64,000 bases of DNA from Aphanizomenon flos-aquae FACHB-1287 (GTDB lineage: Bacteria; Cyanobacteriota; Cyanobacteriia; Cyanobacteriales; Nostocaceae). The stretch lies in contig NZ_JACJTO010000009.1 in the NCBI RefSeq assembly GCF_014698755.1, forward strand, positions 59,528 through 123,527, in the 5' to 3' direction. The notes beneath the pieces are model-generated. The model was not told the origin of the DNA. It made no database searches and saw only the letters and a program-made list of their open reading frames with translations. Of this stretch, positions 46,568-56,655 are shown piece by piece. Made by a program: the position numbers and the translations under genes. The stretch's first letter is position 1. The number at the start of each line of letters is the position of its first letter.

Positions 46568-47827
46568 CCGTCCATTTCCCTGAATAATATGTTTTACCGT
46601 CGTCAATGTTTCCAAACTAATAAATCCCCGACGATGTCCTTTTTGATTGGACATTCCTAAAAATACAGCCTCTCCCCGTGAAGAGTGACGGGAAAAACGA
46701 GGAGAAGCATTAATATAAGTGGAGGCGCTATTTACTCCTAATGCAAATTGGCGACTTTCTAGGTAAGATTCTGTAACAATACTATCAGCATGACTGCTAC
46801 TATATTGGTTAATCCAAGCGATCGCACTTTCTAAATTATCCACCAATTTAAAAGCTACTGTTTTAGTTAAATAAGGTATTCCCCATTCTTCATCTTTAGC
46901 TAATTGTAAATGAGGAAATGCTGCAACTAATTCAGCATCACCTTTAAGTTCAAAACCTTTTTCTTTTAAACTTGTCCACAGCACCGACAAGGAAGATGGT
47001 AAAGCTTGACGATGCACTAAAACCTTTTCAATAGCATTTACTGGATCTGGTTCGCTTTCATGGCTATCCATAATCATCCAGCGAATCATTTCTAAGCTAC
47101 TATTCACTGACCAATACAGATAGCAATTACCCATTGCTGACTTTAAAACTGGACAGGTTGCTTGTCTAATGACCTGTTGAATTAAACTAGAACGTCCATA
47201 GGGAATAACTAAACTTAAATACTCGTCTTGAGTAACTAAATCTCGCACTGAAGCACCATGTTCAGTAGTAATTAATTCAACACAACCCTTTGGTAAACCA
47301 ACTTTAGTAATAGCTGTTTGTAGTGAATTAGCGATCGCTGTATTAGAATTACTAGCTTCCGTACTCCCTTTAAGAATAATACTATTACCAGTTTTTATAC
47401 AAAAACCTGCGGCTATTGCCCCTAAATCGGGGAAAGCCTCATAAATAAAGGCAATTACCCCTAAAGGCATTAACTGGGTATAACTTTGGGAGTCTTCCTG
47501 TTGATAATCAGCAGTTCTTACCCGACGCAAAGGATCGGATAATTCCCCCAATCGTTGCAGAATTTTGATTGTATTCTCTAACCTAGAGGGAGTTAGCTTC
47601 AACCAGTCCAAAATCAATTCAGGAACTGCCATTTCTCGACTTGCTTCTAAATCCAAGGTATTAGCTTCGAGAATTTCATCAAAATCATTTTCTATCGCTT
47701 GTGCCATTGCTAACACAGCGCGACTCCTATCTATCCCCTTAGTCGTTCCCAATTTCAGAGAAGCTTGAAAAGCGCGTTTAGCACTTGTCATGGGTTCGGG
47801 GTAATCATCAATCACTTCATCTGTCAT
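46562..47827 (-). CDS. proA: Gamma-glutamyl phosphate reductase
   Basis: The 421-residue protein shows the aldehyde-dehydrogenase fold with PLGVIAFIYEAFPDLGAIAA (near 120), GSTEASNSNTAI, a EYLSLVIPYGRSSLIQQVIR segment and HADSIVTES. The catalytic cysteine motif is the atypical QATCPVLKSAMGNC. ProA makes glutamate semialdehyde in proline biosynthesis. The canonical GGxxL and DGTGHT-like motifs are partly diverged, so it may be a second ProA-type paralogue. Its stop codon lies inside the tandem repeat. Confidence 0.85.
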   Translation of the reverse strand: MTDEVIDDYPEPMTSAKRAFQASLKLGTTKGIDRSRAVLAMAQAIENDFDEILEANTLDLEASREMAVPELILDWLKLTPSRLENTIKILQRLGELSDPLRRVRTADYQQEDSQSYTQLMPLGVIAFIYEAFPDLGAIAAGFCIKTGNSIILKGSTEASNSNTAIANSLQTAITKVGLPKGCVELITTEHGASVRDLVTQDEYLSLVIPYGRSSLIQQVIRQATCPVLKSAMGNCYLYWSVNSSLEMIRWMIMDSHESEPDPVNAIEKVLVHRQALPSSLSVLWTSLKEKGFELKGDAELVAAFPHLQLAKDEEWGIPYLTKTVAFKLVDNLESAIAWINQYSSSHADSIVTESYLESRQFALGVNSASTYINASPRFSRHSSRGEAVFLGMSNQKGHRRGFISLETLTTVKHIIQGNGRF

Positions 47828-47831
47828 GGGT

Positions 47832-48239
47832 TTAACGTCTGTAAGTAAGCCAGACCATTAGTGCTGGTAGAATTGCCAATAGGACTGCCACTATTGCCCA
47901 AACTAGAATACTGGAACTATTAGCTAATCTTAGGGCTAATGGTAGCCATATAATGACTAACACAAAAATAATGCTTAGTGTTATTGGTAGATAGCTTTGT
48001 CCTAAGCGAGGTTGAACAATTTGCCAATTATTGCCTTTCCAGCGCCAAGCCCGCTTATAGGGATAGGTTGTAGATAGTTGTTCTAGCACATATCCATCTT
48101 CTTCTACCACAAAAATTTGCTGACAGCGATCGCACCCAAAAGCTTCTGTCAGCGTAATAGGAATCAATTGTCCCTTGCGACGACAAGGGCAAGTATACTC
48201 CGTGTTTAAATCAATTTTGTCTGGTTTTTGAGGTTGCAC
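47832..48239 (-). CDS. Small zinc-ribbon-like membrane protein
   Basis: The 135-residue protein has two cysteine pairs (CPC near 17-19 and CDRC near 35-38) forming a possible zinc ribbon, then an aromatic, basic stretch (YKRAWRWKGNNWQIVQP) and two C-terminal membrane spans. Its stop is four bases from the proA start, so the two may be co-transcribed. Conserved in cyanobacteria by appearance; function unknown. Confidence 0.6.
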   Translation of the reverse strand: MQPQKPDKIDLNTEYTCPCRRKGQLIPITLTEAFGCDRCQQIFVVEEDGYVLEQLSTTYPYKRAWRWKGNNWQIVQPRLGQSYLPITLSIIFVLVIIWLPLALRLANSSSILVWAIVAVLLAILPALMVWLTYRR

Positions 48240-48426
48240 AAGCGAGATAAATAACTTGGGCGGTTTTTTAGATTATTCCTTAATTTTTCTGAGAATCAGT
48301 ATGGGAAAACCTAAAATTAATAATATAGATTGAAAGGTCTAGGGAGGAACTCCTAACCTAAAAATACATCATTTAGTAGAGATGAAAATTTCTAGACCTA
48401 TTCTAACATAATAATTTTAACCAGAA

Positions 48427-48498
48427 AGCGGGTGATGGGATTCGAACCCACGACATCAACCTTGGCAAGGTTGCGCTCTACCACTGAGCTACACCCGC
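48427..48498 (-). tRNA. tRNA-Gly (GCC)
   Basis: On the minus strand a 72-base cloverleaf: acceptor GCGGGTG pairs with CACCCGC and is followed by discriminator T. The D-arm reads AGCTCAGTGGTAGAGC, the anticodon loop CTTGCCAAG carries GCC, and the T-arm is GTGGGTTCGAATCCCAT. CCA is not encoded. Confidence 0.97.
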
Positions 48499-48587
48499 GA
48501 ACTCACCAATAAGCTTATTATTCCAGATTTATTTGGCTTTGTCAACCCCTAAATTAAAAATCTTTTTTGGTGGTCGGTTGTTGGTTG

Positions 48588-49091
48588 TTAGTGGTCAGTG
48601 GTCGGTTGTAAATTTGGGCGTAATTGACGCATGAGACTGGCCATTTCTATAGCATTCATTGCATATTCCCAGCCATGATTACTCTTGATACCGGCTCGTT
48701 CTAGGGCTTGCTGCATGGTATCTGTGGTCAAAATCCCAAAAATCACTGGTACACCTGTTTGAAAACTAGCCGCAGCAATGCCTTTAGAGACTTCTGAGGA
48801 TACATAATCAAAATGTGGTGTTTGTCCTTTTATTACTGCACCAAGGCAAATTATGGCATCATAACGGCCAGACATGGCTAACTGACGAGCTACATTGGGA
48901 ACTTCAAAACTACCAGGAACCCAAACATAGTCTACTTGATTACCTTCAGGATCAGGATCTATACCATGACGTTTTAAACAATCTTTACATCCTTCTACTA
49001 GTTTCAGGGTGACAAGATCATTAAAGCGGGCGATAATTAATGCAAAGCGTAAAGTCTCGGTTTGCTGAAAATGTCCTTCAAAAACTGCCAT
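48588..49091 (-). CDS. ribH: 6,7-dimethyl-8-ribityllumazine synthase
   Basis: The 167-residue protein has [56 protein letters not shown] and [20 protein letters not shown], all RibH active-site segments. It makes the riboflavin precursor. The last codons (TTDH) overlap a degenerate GGTCAGT heptamer tract (48568-48608), so the natural C-terminus may have been altered by the repeat. Confidence 0.97.
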   Translation of the reverse strand: MAVFEGHFQQTETLRFALIIARFNDLVTLKLVEGCKDCLKRHGIDPDPEGNQVDYVWVPGSFEVPNVARQLAMSGRYDAIICLGAVIKGQTPHFDYVSSEVSKGIAAASFQTGVPVIFGILTTDTMQQALERAGIKSNHGWEYAMNAIEMASLMRQLRPNLQPTTDH

Positions 49092-49284
49092 TACTGCCTC
49101 TAAATAAATTTACAATAGCTGCTTAACCAATATACTTTTCTATCGTCAACATAGAAGAGCAGGAAAGCACAATCAGGAAAAAGTCTGCTGGAAAAACTTT
49201 CTTTTTCCTTGTGACTCTTTACCTAGGCTTTTCTGCTCCTAAGTGTGTGTCTGGTATGAGCTAGTAAATGGTTAAAGCATTTAA

Positions 49285-49473
49285 CTAAACTACAAAAAAG
49301 TTTAATATACCAACTAACACGACTAAAACTGCCCAAATCCCTGAACCAACCCAGAGCAGTTTTTTAGATTCTACCCAGTTTTGAGGGGTGGCGTAAACAA
49401 CAGGTACACCTATCACAAGCACGAAGGAGAACAGGACTAATGATATTAAAGCGATTTGAAATACTATGCTCAT
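49285..49473 (-). CDS. psbZ: Photosystem II protein PsbZ (Ycf9)
   Basis: The 62-residue protein starts [20 protein letters not shown] and ends VGILNFFVV with two membrane spans and the intervening [10 protein letters not shown] loop, as in PsbZ. It stabilises the PSII core and its supercomplexes. ribH lies downstream on the same strand, a pairing I recall from other cyanobacteria. Confidence 0.96.
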   Translation of the reverse strand: MSIVFQIALISLVLFSFVLVIGVPVVYATPQNWVESKKLLWVGSGIWAVLVVLVGILNFFVV

Positions 49474-49741
49474 TTTGTTTTTCCCAACATAACTAAATCT
49501 TAGTTTGTCCCGTAACTGCTGCTATATAAACAGTTTAGGGTTTTCGGTGAACCTTATGAACTCACAAGGTATCGCCTGATCAATTAATATTTTACGTCTG
49601 GTTTGTAACAGTTGGTGACATCTTTAGCAATCTGTTTTTTCTTTTGAGGATTGGGGAATTGATTAAGATGGAAATTGTGGCCATACCTTTGATCTGAAGT
49701 TTACACTTTTGGGCGCAGGCCTTGCGCCCCTACTTAAATAT

Positions 49742-52441
49742 ATGGATTTAATTCTTTGTCACACAACTGCTGACTTTGACGCTTTGGGGGCTGCAGTGGG
49801 GTTAACTTGTCTTAAACCAGGAAGTAAAATTGTTTTGACGGGTGGGGCTCATCCTCCAGTGCGGGATTTTTTAGCGTTACATCGTGACGAGTATCATTTA
49901 ATTGAAAGACGTTCTGTCAATCCTGAACAGATTCGCTCTTTAATGGTTGTTGATACTCAAAAGCGAGCTCGTCTTGGTAAGGCTGCTATCTGGTTTGATT
50001 TACCTAATATCCAGGAAATTATCGTTTATGACCATCATTTTGGACAGGAAGGGGATATTCCTACTACTCAATTATATCTTGATGAGGTGGGGGCGACAAC
50101 TACCTTAATGGTGGAGGAATTGCAAAAAAATAATATTTCTTTAAATTCTGCTCAAGCAACGGTAATGGCTTTGGGGATTCATGTTGATACTGGTTCATTG
50201 ACTTATAAACAATCTACAGCTAGAGATGCTTTAGCTTTGGCTTGGTTAATGGAGCAAGGGGCGAATTTATCGGTTATTTCTACTTATCGAGATCCTGGTT
50301 TATCACCACAATTACAACAGTTATTAAGTCAAGCTTTAGAAAATTTAGAATATGTTTGTTTGCGGGGATATACTATTGCTTGGGTGATGATAAAAACTGA
50401 TGATTTTGTGCCAGGTTTATCGGGTTTAGCTTCAGAAATAATTGATTTAACAGAAACTGATGCTGTACTATTAGCAAATGAATATCCTTTAAGTGAAGAA
50501 GATTGGCGATTAACAGTAATTGGTAGAACACAAATTCCCCAAACAAATCTTAATTCTTTATTTCAAACTCATGGTGGTGGTGGACATTCTCAAGCTGCGT
50601 CTTTTAACCTCCGGACTACAGATTCCCAGCCTATTATACAGGAATTATTAGCTGAGTTAAAAGCGCAAATTCCCCATCCTCCTATTGCTAGAGATTTGAT
50701 GTCTTCTCCAGTCCGAACAATTCGCCCAGAAACTACTATAGCTGAAGCACAAAGGATTTTATTACGTTATGGACATTCAGGTTTATCTGTAGTTAATAAT
50801 CAAGATTTATTAATTGGAATTATTTCCCGACGTGATTTAGATATTGCTTTACATCATGGGTTTGGTCATGCACCAGTTAAAGGGTATATGACTAGTAATT
50901 TAAAGACTATTACCCCGGATACTTCTTTACCAGAAATTGAGTCTTTAATGGTAACTTATGATATTGGCAGATTACCAGTTTTAGAGCATAGACAATTGGT
51001 GGGTATTGTCACGCGCACTGATGTTTTGAGAGAATTACATCAATTAACAATTCAAAATTTAGAATTAAAAACTGAAAATAATTCTCAAAAATTAGGACTA
51101 AATGATGAGTTGGAAAAACGTCTTACTCCTCAACTTTGGCAATTACTTAATATCGCTTCTCAAGAAGCAGAAAAACGAGGTTGGCATCTTTATTTAGTTG
51201 GTGGTGCAGTACGAGATTTACTATTATCAGAAACAGAAAATCATACTTTAATAATTAATGATATTGATTTAGTAGTTGATGGTTTTCATAAAACAGCAAA
51301 TGTCGGTGCAGGGGTAGAATTAGCTAAAGCCTTACAGCACATTTATCAAAATGCGAGATTAGAAATTCATGGTGCTTTTCAAACTGCGGCTTTATTATGG
51401 CATAAAGATATATTATTAGATTCATTATGGGTAGATATTGCCACAGCTAGAACGGAGTTTTATCCTTATCCAGCAGCAAATCCAGAAGTTGAAGCTAGTT
51501 CTATTCGTCAAGATTTATATCGGCGAGATTTTACAATTAATGCTATGGCTTTGCGGTTAACTTCTCCTCGTGCTGGTGAATTATTAGATTTTTTTGGTGG
51601 TTTTATAGACTTACAAAATCAGGAAATTAAAATTTTACATCCTAATAGTTTTATTGAAGACCCAACGCGAATTTATCGCGGAGTGCGGTTTGCGGTGCGG
51701 TTGGGATTTTCCCTAGAATCAGAAACAGAAAACTATATTCGTTATGCTATAAATAGCGGAGTTTATAATCGTACTAGTCAAGAAAATAGTAAAACTCCAG
51801 CTTTGCAAACTCGACTAAAAACTGAATTAAAGTATATATTAGCCGCACCTTATTGGCAATCAGCTTTAGAATTACTTAATAATTTAGGGGCTTTACAATG
51901 TATTCATCCTACGCTACAATTAGATATAGAACTTAACCGACAATTAAATTTATTAAAACACTGTTTAAGAAAATTTGACAAAAAACAAACTTTGATAAAT
52001 TGGCAAATACGTCTGGAGCTATTAATAGCTTATTTAAAACCAGAATATCGCGGTAAAGTTGCTAAAAATCTCCAATTAGCTGATGATAGTATTAGCAGAT
52101 TAGAAAAATTATCTCAAATTCAATCTGAGGTAATAAGATTATTACCCACTTTTGAAAAACCCAGTCAAACTGTCTATTTACTGAGAAAGTATGATTTACA
52201 AACTTTAATTTTAATTGCTTTACAAAGTCCCCGAAAAATTAGAAGAGGAATTTGGCAATATTTAACAAATTGGGGAAATATTCAACCGCTGTTAAATGGG
52301 AATGATTTAAAACAATTGGGTTATAAACCTAGTCCCCAATATAAGCAAATGCTTGATGATTTATTAATTGCGACTGTAGATGGTATAATTAAGAATGAAG
52401 CAGAAGCCAAAGAATTTTTAGTCAAGCATTATGCTGGATAA
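49742..52441 (+). CDS. Fusion protein: DHH/DHHA1 phosphoesterase, two CBS domains, CCA/poly(A)-type tRNA nucleotidyltransferase
   Basis: From the ATG at 49742 the protein is 899 residues (an alternative frame 11 codons longer starts inside a GGGCGCAGGCCTTGCGCCC repeat). Domains in order: DHH (TADFDALGAA near 10, VVDTQ, YDHHF), DHHA1 (THGGGGHSQAAS near 280), two CBS units (about 310-435), then the nucleotidyltransferase head LVGGAVRDLLL, INDIDLVVDG and RRDFTINAMAL, and the RNA-binding helices. Such proteins are likely A- or CCA-adding enzymes; CBS suggests adenine-nucleotide control. Confidence 0.85.
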   Translation: MDLILCHTTADFDALGAAVGLTCLKPGSKIVLTGGAHPPVRDFLALHRDEYHLIERRSVNPEQIRSLMVVDTQKRARLGKAAIWFDLPNIQEIIVYDHHFGQEGDIPTTQLYLDEVGATTTLMVEELQKNNISLNSAQATVMALGIHVDTGSLTYKQSTARDALALAWLMEQGANLSVISTYRDPGLSPQLQQLLSQALENLEYVCLRGYTIAWVMIKTDDFVPGLSGLASEIIDLTETDAVLLANEYPLSEEDWRLTVIGRTQIPQTNLNSLFQTHGGGGHSQAASFNLRTTDSQPIIQELLAELKAQIPHPPIARDLMSSPVRTIRPETTIAEAQRILLRYGHSGLSVVNNQDLLIGIISRRDLDIALHHGFGHAPVKGYMTSNLKTITPDTSLPEIESLMVTYDIGRLPVLEHRQLVGIVTRTDVLRELHQLTIQNLELKTENNSQKLGLNDELEKRLTPQLWQLLNIASQEAEKRGWHLYLVGGAVRDLLLSETENHTLIINDIDLVVDGFHKTANVGAGVELAKALQHIYQNARLEIHGAFQTAALLWHKDILLDSLWVDIATARTEFYPYPAANPEVEASSIRQDLYRRDFTINAMALRLTSPRAGELLDFFGGFIDLQNQEIKILHPNSFIEDPTRIYRGVRFAVRLGFSLESETENYIRYAINSGVYNRTSQENSKTPALQTRLKTELKYILAAPYWQSALELLNNLGALQCIHPTLQLDIELNRQLNLLKHCLRKFDKKQTLINWQIRLELLIAYLKPEYRGKVAKNLQLADDSISRLEKLSQIQSEVIRLLPTFEKPSQTVYLLRKYDLQTLILIALQSPRKIRRGIWQYLTNWGNIQPLLNGNDLKQLGYKPSPQYKQMLDDLLIATVDGIIKNEAEAKEFLVKHYAG

Positions 52442-52505
52442 AAGAATCATATTTACTAGTTTTCAGGATATTTAAAAGTCTGGAAATTCTTGTATTTCCA
52501 AATTT

Positions 52506-53036
52506 TTAGAGAAATGGTGAATCTTGTATATTCAGTAATTTTCTGATAGATTCTGTTGTGAGGGGATAAACCTTTTCAGGAGGTAAAATAATCAGCAAAT
52601 TTTTCTTATTAGACGGTAGAGACGGAAAATTTGTGGATTTATTAGATTTTTGGGAATGAAATTTTTTATGTTCGTGATTCCGTTGACTAGATTTTGTGCG
52701 TTCTCTTGAGTTATGTAGTAAGTAGAAAATTACAAACAAACCACTAGAACAGCAGAAAATAAAAGCAATAATCAACCATAGAGGTAGAGGATTACTAGTG
52801 TCAGAAAATGTAGAAATAGTTGATTTTATAGGTATAAATGGGGTTTTTTCTGATTGTTTCTGGGGAACATAACTAATATAACTCAGTTGATAATAAGCAA
52901 AAATTGTCACCCATAGAGGAATGAGGAATAAAGTCAAGAACCAGATACCAAGGTATTTTCTCAATAGATTTACTAGAATTTTTCTACGATCTTGATTTTT
53001 TTCTAACTCTTGTCTATCATCCATTCTATTAATCAC
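52506..53036 (-). CDS. Hypothetical two-span membrane protein
   Basis: The 176-residue protein has membrane spans near residues 27-52 and 83-106 joined by a polar loop, then a basic Ser/Asn-rich stretch and a hydrophobic LLIILPPEKVYPL segment near the C-terminus. Starts at 53036 or the Met four codons later are both possible. It lies about 80 bases downstream of ddl on the same strand. I do not recognise a family. Confidence 0.5.
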   Translation of the reverse strand: MINRMDDRQELEKNQDRRKILVNLLRKYLGIWFLTLFLIPLWVTIFAYYQLSYISYVPQKQSEKTPFIPIKSTISTFSDTSNPLPLWLIIAFIFCCSSGLFVIFYLLHNSRERTKSSQRNHEHKKFHSQKSNKSTNFPSLPSNKKNLLIILPPEKVYPLTTESIRKLLNIQDSPFL

Positions 53037-53114
53037 ACAAATTATAGTTAAGATAAGAGGAAAAAATATATTTTCCTCTCTTACCTAATCCGCTATATTT
53101 TATCCCTAATCCCC

Positions 53115-54176
53115 TTAATTAATTGGAGAATATCTTTCAATTGCTAATTGAATTAATTGATCTACTAATTGAGTAAAAGGTATACCAGTATTAGCCCAAA
53201 GTTGGGGATACATACTTGTAGAAGTAAATCCTGGTAAAGTGTTAATTTCATTGATGAAAATCTCCCCAGTAGCTTCCACATAGAAAAAGTCTACTCTAGA
53301 TAAGCCAGCGGCATCAACAGCAGCAAAGGCTTGTAAAGCCATGTCTTGAATTTGTTGTGCTACCATATCTGGTAACTTTGCGGGAATAAATAAATCGGCC
53401 TTTCCTGGGGTATATTTAGTTTCATAATCGTAAAAATCACTATCAAAAGTAATTTCACCAATGACAGAAGCTTTAGGATTATCATTACCTAAAACTGCAC
53501 ATTCAACTTCCCTAGCAATAACTCCAGCTTCGACAATAATTCTTCTGTCATAGGTTGCGGCATTATCTAAAGCTGTTTCTAATTCTTGACGAGAGCGCAC
53601 CTTGGCAATTCCTACCGATGAACCTAGATTAGCAGGTTTTACAAAACAAGGATAGCCCAATGTGGCTTCAATTTGATCACATAGTTTTGGAAATACACAA
53701 GCATTTGACCAAACTTGTGATCTAGTTACAGCGATATATTTTACTTGAGGTAATCCCGCTTGGGCAAAGGCCATTTTCATAGCAATTTTGTCCATTCCCG
53801 TTGCTGAACCTAAAACTCCAGAACCAACAAAGGGAATTTGGGTTAAAGTGAGTAAACCTTGAATTGTGCCATCTTCGCCATTGGGACCATGAAGAACGGG
53901 AAACCAAACCTCAACTTGTGCTGTTTCGGGTGGAAATTGCCATAAATTAGGGGTGATAGAGGGGACTTCTTGGGGAACACCAGAGGTTAAAACTTGCTGT
54001 GCGAATTGTCCTGCTTGCCAAACACCATCTTTTTGAATATAGAAAGGTAAAATTTCATATTTATCAGCATTTTCTTGTAAACTCAGAGCATGAGCGATCG
54101 CCCGGGCCGAACTTATTGAAACTTCATGTTCTCCAGAACGTCCACCAAATAGCAAACCCACCTTTAACTTAGTCAT
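53115..54176 (-). CDS. ddl: D-alanine-D-alanine ligase
   Basis: The 353-residue ATP-grasp enzyme has [17 protein letters not shown] at the N-terminus, [35 protein letters not shown] and the C-terminal [20 protein letters not shown]. It joins two D-alanines for peptidoglycan. Length and motifs are complete. Confidence 0.97.
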   Translation of the reverse strand: MTKLKVGLLFGGRSGEHEVSISSARAIAHALSLQENADKYEILPFYIQKDGVWQAGQFAQQVLTSGVPQEVPSITPNLWQFPPETAQVEVWFPVLHGPNGEDGTIQGLLTLTQIPFVGSGVLGSATGMDKIAMKMAFAQAGLPQVKYIAVTRSQVWSNACVFPKLCDQIEATLGYPCFVKPANLGSSVGIAKVRSRQELETALDNAATYDRRIIVEAGVIAREVECAVLGNDNPKASVIGEITFDSDFYDYETKYTPGKADLFIPAKLPDMVAQQIQDMALQAFAAVDAAGLSRVDFFYVEATGEIFINEINTLPGFTSTSMYPQLWANTGIPFTQLVDQLIQLAIERYSPIN

Positions 54177-54319
54177 TTTTTATATATCTCCACAGATCCG
54201 CGATTTCTATTATCACCAAAAAAAGGGAATAGGGAATAGGGAATATTTAATTTAATATTAAATTTACTACAAAACTGAAAATATTTGTGTTACCCTAGTA
54301 CAGTTGTCTAAAATCCGCA

Positions 54320-54390
54320 CATCTAGGAGTTCGGGTGTTTCTTAAATTGAGAAATGCACCTAGATGGAGGTTTAACCCGAATAGGAGTAA
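54320..54390 (+). promoter_or_regulatory. Structured rpsB leader with a possible pseudoknot
   Basis: CATCTAGG (54320-54327) pairs with CCTAGATG (54359-54366), and inside it GTGTTTCT pairs imperfectly with AGAAATGCAC. TTCGGG (54330-54335), located within the hairpin, is complementary to CCCGAA (54376-54381) just before the AGGAG ribosome-binding site. The two pairings together give a pseudoknot-like fold adjacent to the start region, as expected for autoregulation by S2. No known RNA family name is claimed. Confidence 0.6.
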
Positions 54391-54396
54391 CAAAAT

Positions 54397-55170
54397 ATGC
54401 CAGTAGTTTCATTGGCTCAAATGATGGAGTCAGGTGTTCACTTTGGTCATCAAACCAGACGTTGGAACCCGAAAATGGCTCCCTATATCTACACCTCCCG
54501 GAATGGTGTACATATTATTGACTTGGTACAAACAGCCCAGTTGATGGATGACGCATATAACTATATGCGAACCCAGTCAGAGCAAGGTAAAAAATTCCTG
54601 TTTGTTGGCACTAAGCGCCAAGCAGCGGGAATCATTGCCCAGGAAGCCCTGCGTTGTGGTTCTCACTACATTAATCAACGTTGGTTGGGGGGAATGCTGA
54701 CCAACTGGGCAACTATTAAAACCAGAGCCGAGCGTCTCAAAGATTTAGAACGGAGAGAAGAAACCGGCGCACTGGATTTATTACCAAAGAAAGAAGCCTC
54801 CATGCTACGTCGGGAAATGACGAAGCTACAAAAATACTTGGGCGGCATTAAAAATATGCGGAAAGTCCCTGATATCGTGGTTATTGTTGACCAGAAGCGG
54901 GAATATAACGCAGTTCAAGAATGTGAAAAATTGGGTATTCCCATTGTGTCCATGTTGGATACAAACTGTGACCCAGACGTTGTCGATATTCCTATCCCAG
55001 CTAATGATGATGCAATTAGATCCATTAAGCTAATTGTCGGTAAATTAGCAGATGCTATCTACGAAGGCCGTCATGGTCAGCTAGAAGTGGAAGAAGATTA
55101 TGATGATTACGCTGATGAAGACTACGAATATGATGAAGGTGATGGACCTGAATCAGAAGGCGAAGAATAA
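54397..55170 (+). CDS. rpsB: Ribosomal protein S2 (uS2)
   Basis: The 257-residue protein has [52 protein letters not shown] and [20 protein letters not shown], all S2 signatures. An acidic tail ([20 protein letters not shown]) follows the core. It precedes tsf in the conserved order. Confidence 0.98.
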   Translation: MPVVSLAQMMESGVHFGHQTRRWNPKMAPYIYTSRNGVHIIDLVQTAQLMDDAYNYMRTQSEQGKKFLFVGTKRQAAGIIAQEALRCGSHYINQRWLGGMLTNWATIKTRAERLKDLERREETGALDLLPKKEASMLRREMTKLQKYLGGIKNMRKVPDIVVIVDQKREYNAVQECEKLGIPIVSMLDTNCDPDVVDIPIPANDDAIRSIKLIVGKLADAIYEGRHGQLEVEEDYDDYADEDYEYDEGDGPESEGEE

Positions 55171-55190
55171 GTATCTGTAATCGGGATTAA

Positions 55191-55227
55191 AAGATTCTAA
55201 GGTGAGTCCTGTTCATCTTAGAATCTT
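55191..55227 (+). terminator. Strong 15-bp hairpin between rpsB and tsf
   Basis: AAGATTCTAAGGTGA (55191-55205) pairs with TCATCTTAGAATCTT (55213-55227); the only non-Watson-Crick pair is one G-T, and the loop is seven bases. AATTAATATTTG follows rather than a clean T run. It likely partly terminates or stabilises the rpsB transcript and so lowers tsf relative to rpsB. Confidence 0.6.
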
Positions 55228-55267
55228 AATTAATATTTGTATCTGTCAAGTTAGGAATTGAGGCAAC

Positions 55268-56212
55268 ATGGCGGAAATATCTGCAAAACTCGTCCAAGAG
55301 CTACGCCAAAAAACCGGTGCTGGCATGATGGACTGCAAAAAGGCACTGAAGGAAAATGACGGTGATATTGAGGCGGCCACAACCTGGTTACGTCAAAAGG
55401 GGATTGCCAAGGCTGACAAGGGCAGCAGTCGCATTGCCGCAGAAGGTTTGGTAGACACCTATATTCGACCTGATGGACAAGTCGGTGTTCTTATAGAGGT
55501 AAACTGTCAAACTGATTTTGTTGCCCGTAATGATGCTTTTAAGGACTTGGTTAAGAAATTAGCACAACAAGCTGCAACTACTGATAGTGTTGAGTCTTTA
55601 TTAGCTCAACCCTATATTGGCAAGGAGAGCGTGAGTGTGGATGAATTTATCAAGGAAACAATTGCGACTCTTGGTGAAAATATTCAAGTTCGGCGCTTTG
55701 TGAATTTCTCTTTTACTAGTGACACACCAGGAATAGCAGACAGCTACATTCACACTGGTGGTCGTGTTGGTGTGTTGGTGGAATTGACCACTCCAGGTGC
55801 TTTAGCTGGTACTAATGAAGACTTACAGGGTTTAGCTAAAAATGCAGCCATGCAAGTTGCCGCTTGTCCTAATGTGGAGTATGTTAGTGTAGATCAAATT
55901 CCTGTGGAAGTTGTCCAAAAAGAAAAAGACATCGAAATGGGTAAGGATGATTTGGCTAACAAACCAGTGAACATCAGAGAAAAGATTGTTCAAGGTAGAA
56001 TTGACAAGCGCCTTAAGGAAATGACTTTACTAGATCAACCTTATATCCGTGATCAAAGTATTTCGGTAGAAGACTTGGTGAAGCAAGTAAAATCTAAAGT
56101 TGACAGAGAAATTCAAGTTAGTCGCTTTGTACGTTATATACTCGGTGAAGGCATTGAGAAGAAGGAAATTAGCTTTGCTGATGAAGTTGCTGCCCAAATT
56201 GGTGCTAAGTAA
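55268..56212 (+). CDS. tsf: Elongation factor Ts
   Basis: The 314-residue protein has the N-terminal EF-Tu-binding segment [20 protein letters not shown], then [18 protein letters not shown] twice echoed later, and a C-terminal repeat with RRFVNF/SRFVRY motifs. It recycles EF-Tu-GDP. The duplicated core is as in other cyanobacteria and longer than 283 residues in E. coli. Confidence 0.97.
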   Translation: MAEISAKLVQELRQKTGAGMMDCKKALKENDGDIEAATTWLRQKGIAKADKGSSRIAAEGLVDTYIRPDGQVGVLIEVNCQTDFVARNDAFKDLVKKLAQQAATTDSVESLLAQPYIGKESVSVDEFIKETIATLGENIQVRRFVNFSFTSDTPGIADSYIHTGGRVGVLVELTTPGALAGTNEDLQGLAKNAAMQVAACPNVEYVSVDQIPVEVVQKEKDIEMGKDDLANKPVNIREKIVQGRIDKRLKEMTLLDQPYIRDQSISVEDLVKQVKSKVDREIQVSRFVRYILGEGIEKKEISFADEVAAQIGAK

Positions 56213-56315
56213 TTTTGTTCTTAGTTAGTGGTCAGTGATCAGTTGTTAAGAATATGGTATTTAATAATTGGCTGCTGATTATGGACTGCTACTTTTGACC
56301 GAAAAGACGGGACAC

Positions 56316-56476
56316 AAGCCCCGTCCTTCTAGGACGGCTTTATGTTAAAATTTGGTCATAGTCGCCTTATGGCATTGGGAGACTTTAAACGGACATGGAG
56401 GGACGATAAGACCACTTGTGGCGTGTTTCATTGAAGTGTCAAGAATCACCGCACCTTCAGGTCGGTGAGTATGTCA
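56316..56476 (+). mobile_element. Relic of an IS200/IS605-type element
   Basis: On the left AAGCCCCGTCCTTCTAGGAC and following bases form a hairpin (56316-56340) like the left ends of IS200/IS605 elements. On the right CAAGAAT, then CACCGCACCTTCAGGTCGGT (2-nt loop stem, 56447-56467) and GAGTATGTCAA match the right-end pattern. About 100 bases lie between, with a 21-codon frame (MALGDFKRTWRDDKTTCGVF, 56369-56434) that may be a leftover of a transposase-associated protein. No intact gene remains. Confidence 0.45.
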
Positions 56477-56580
56477 ATAATAAATATTCTCATTACAGGC
56501 CATGCACAGCACGCTGGCCTGTATTTTGTTTAAATGATGATTATTGATGGAAAATTCCCTATATTTGTACTATAGAAAGC

Positions 56581-56640
56581 AACTAACAACTAACAACTGA
56601 CAACTGACAACTAACAACTAACAACTAACAACTGACAACA
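56581..56640 (+). repeat. AACTAAC/AACTGAC heptamer array
   Basis: Eight or so exact-length seven-base units (AACTAAC or AACTGAC mixed) directly precede the next gene, ending 15 bases before its ATG. It is the reverse-strand form of the TTGTCAG/TTGTTAG arrays in the ribosomal spacers. Confidence 0.85.
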
Positions 56641-56655
56641 AATAAGCTTAAACTT

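Larger units (their letters stand above)
56213..56655. other. tsf downstream spacer
   Basis: Holds a TTAGTGGTCAGTGATCAGTT heptamer tract at the left, the IS200/IS605-type relic, a further stem (ACAGGCCATGCACAGCACGC then TGGCCTGT near 56495-56522) and the AACTGAC heptamer array. No intact gene is seen. Confidence 0.5.
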
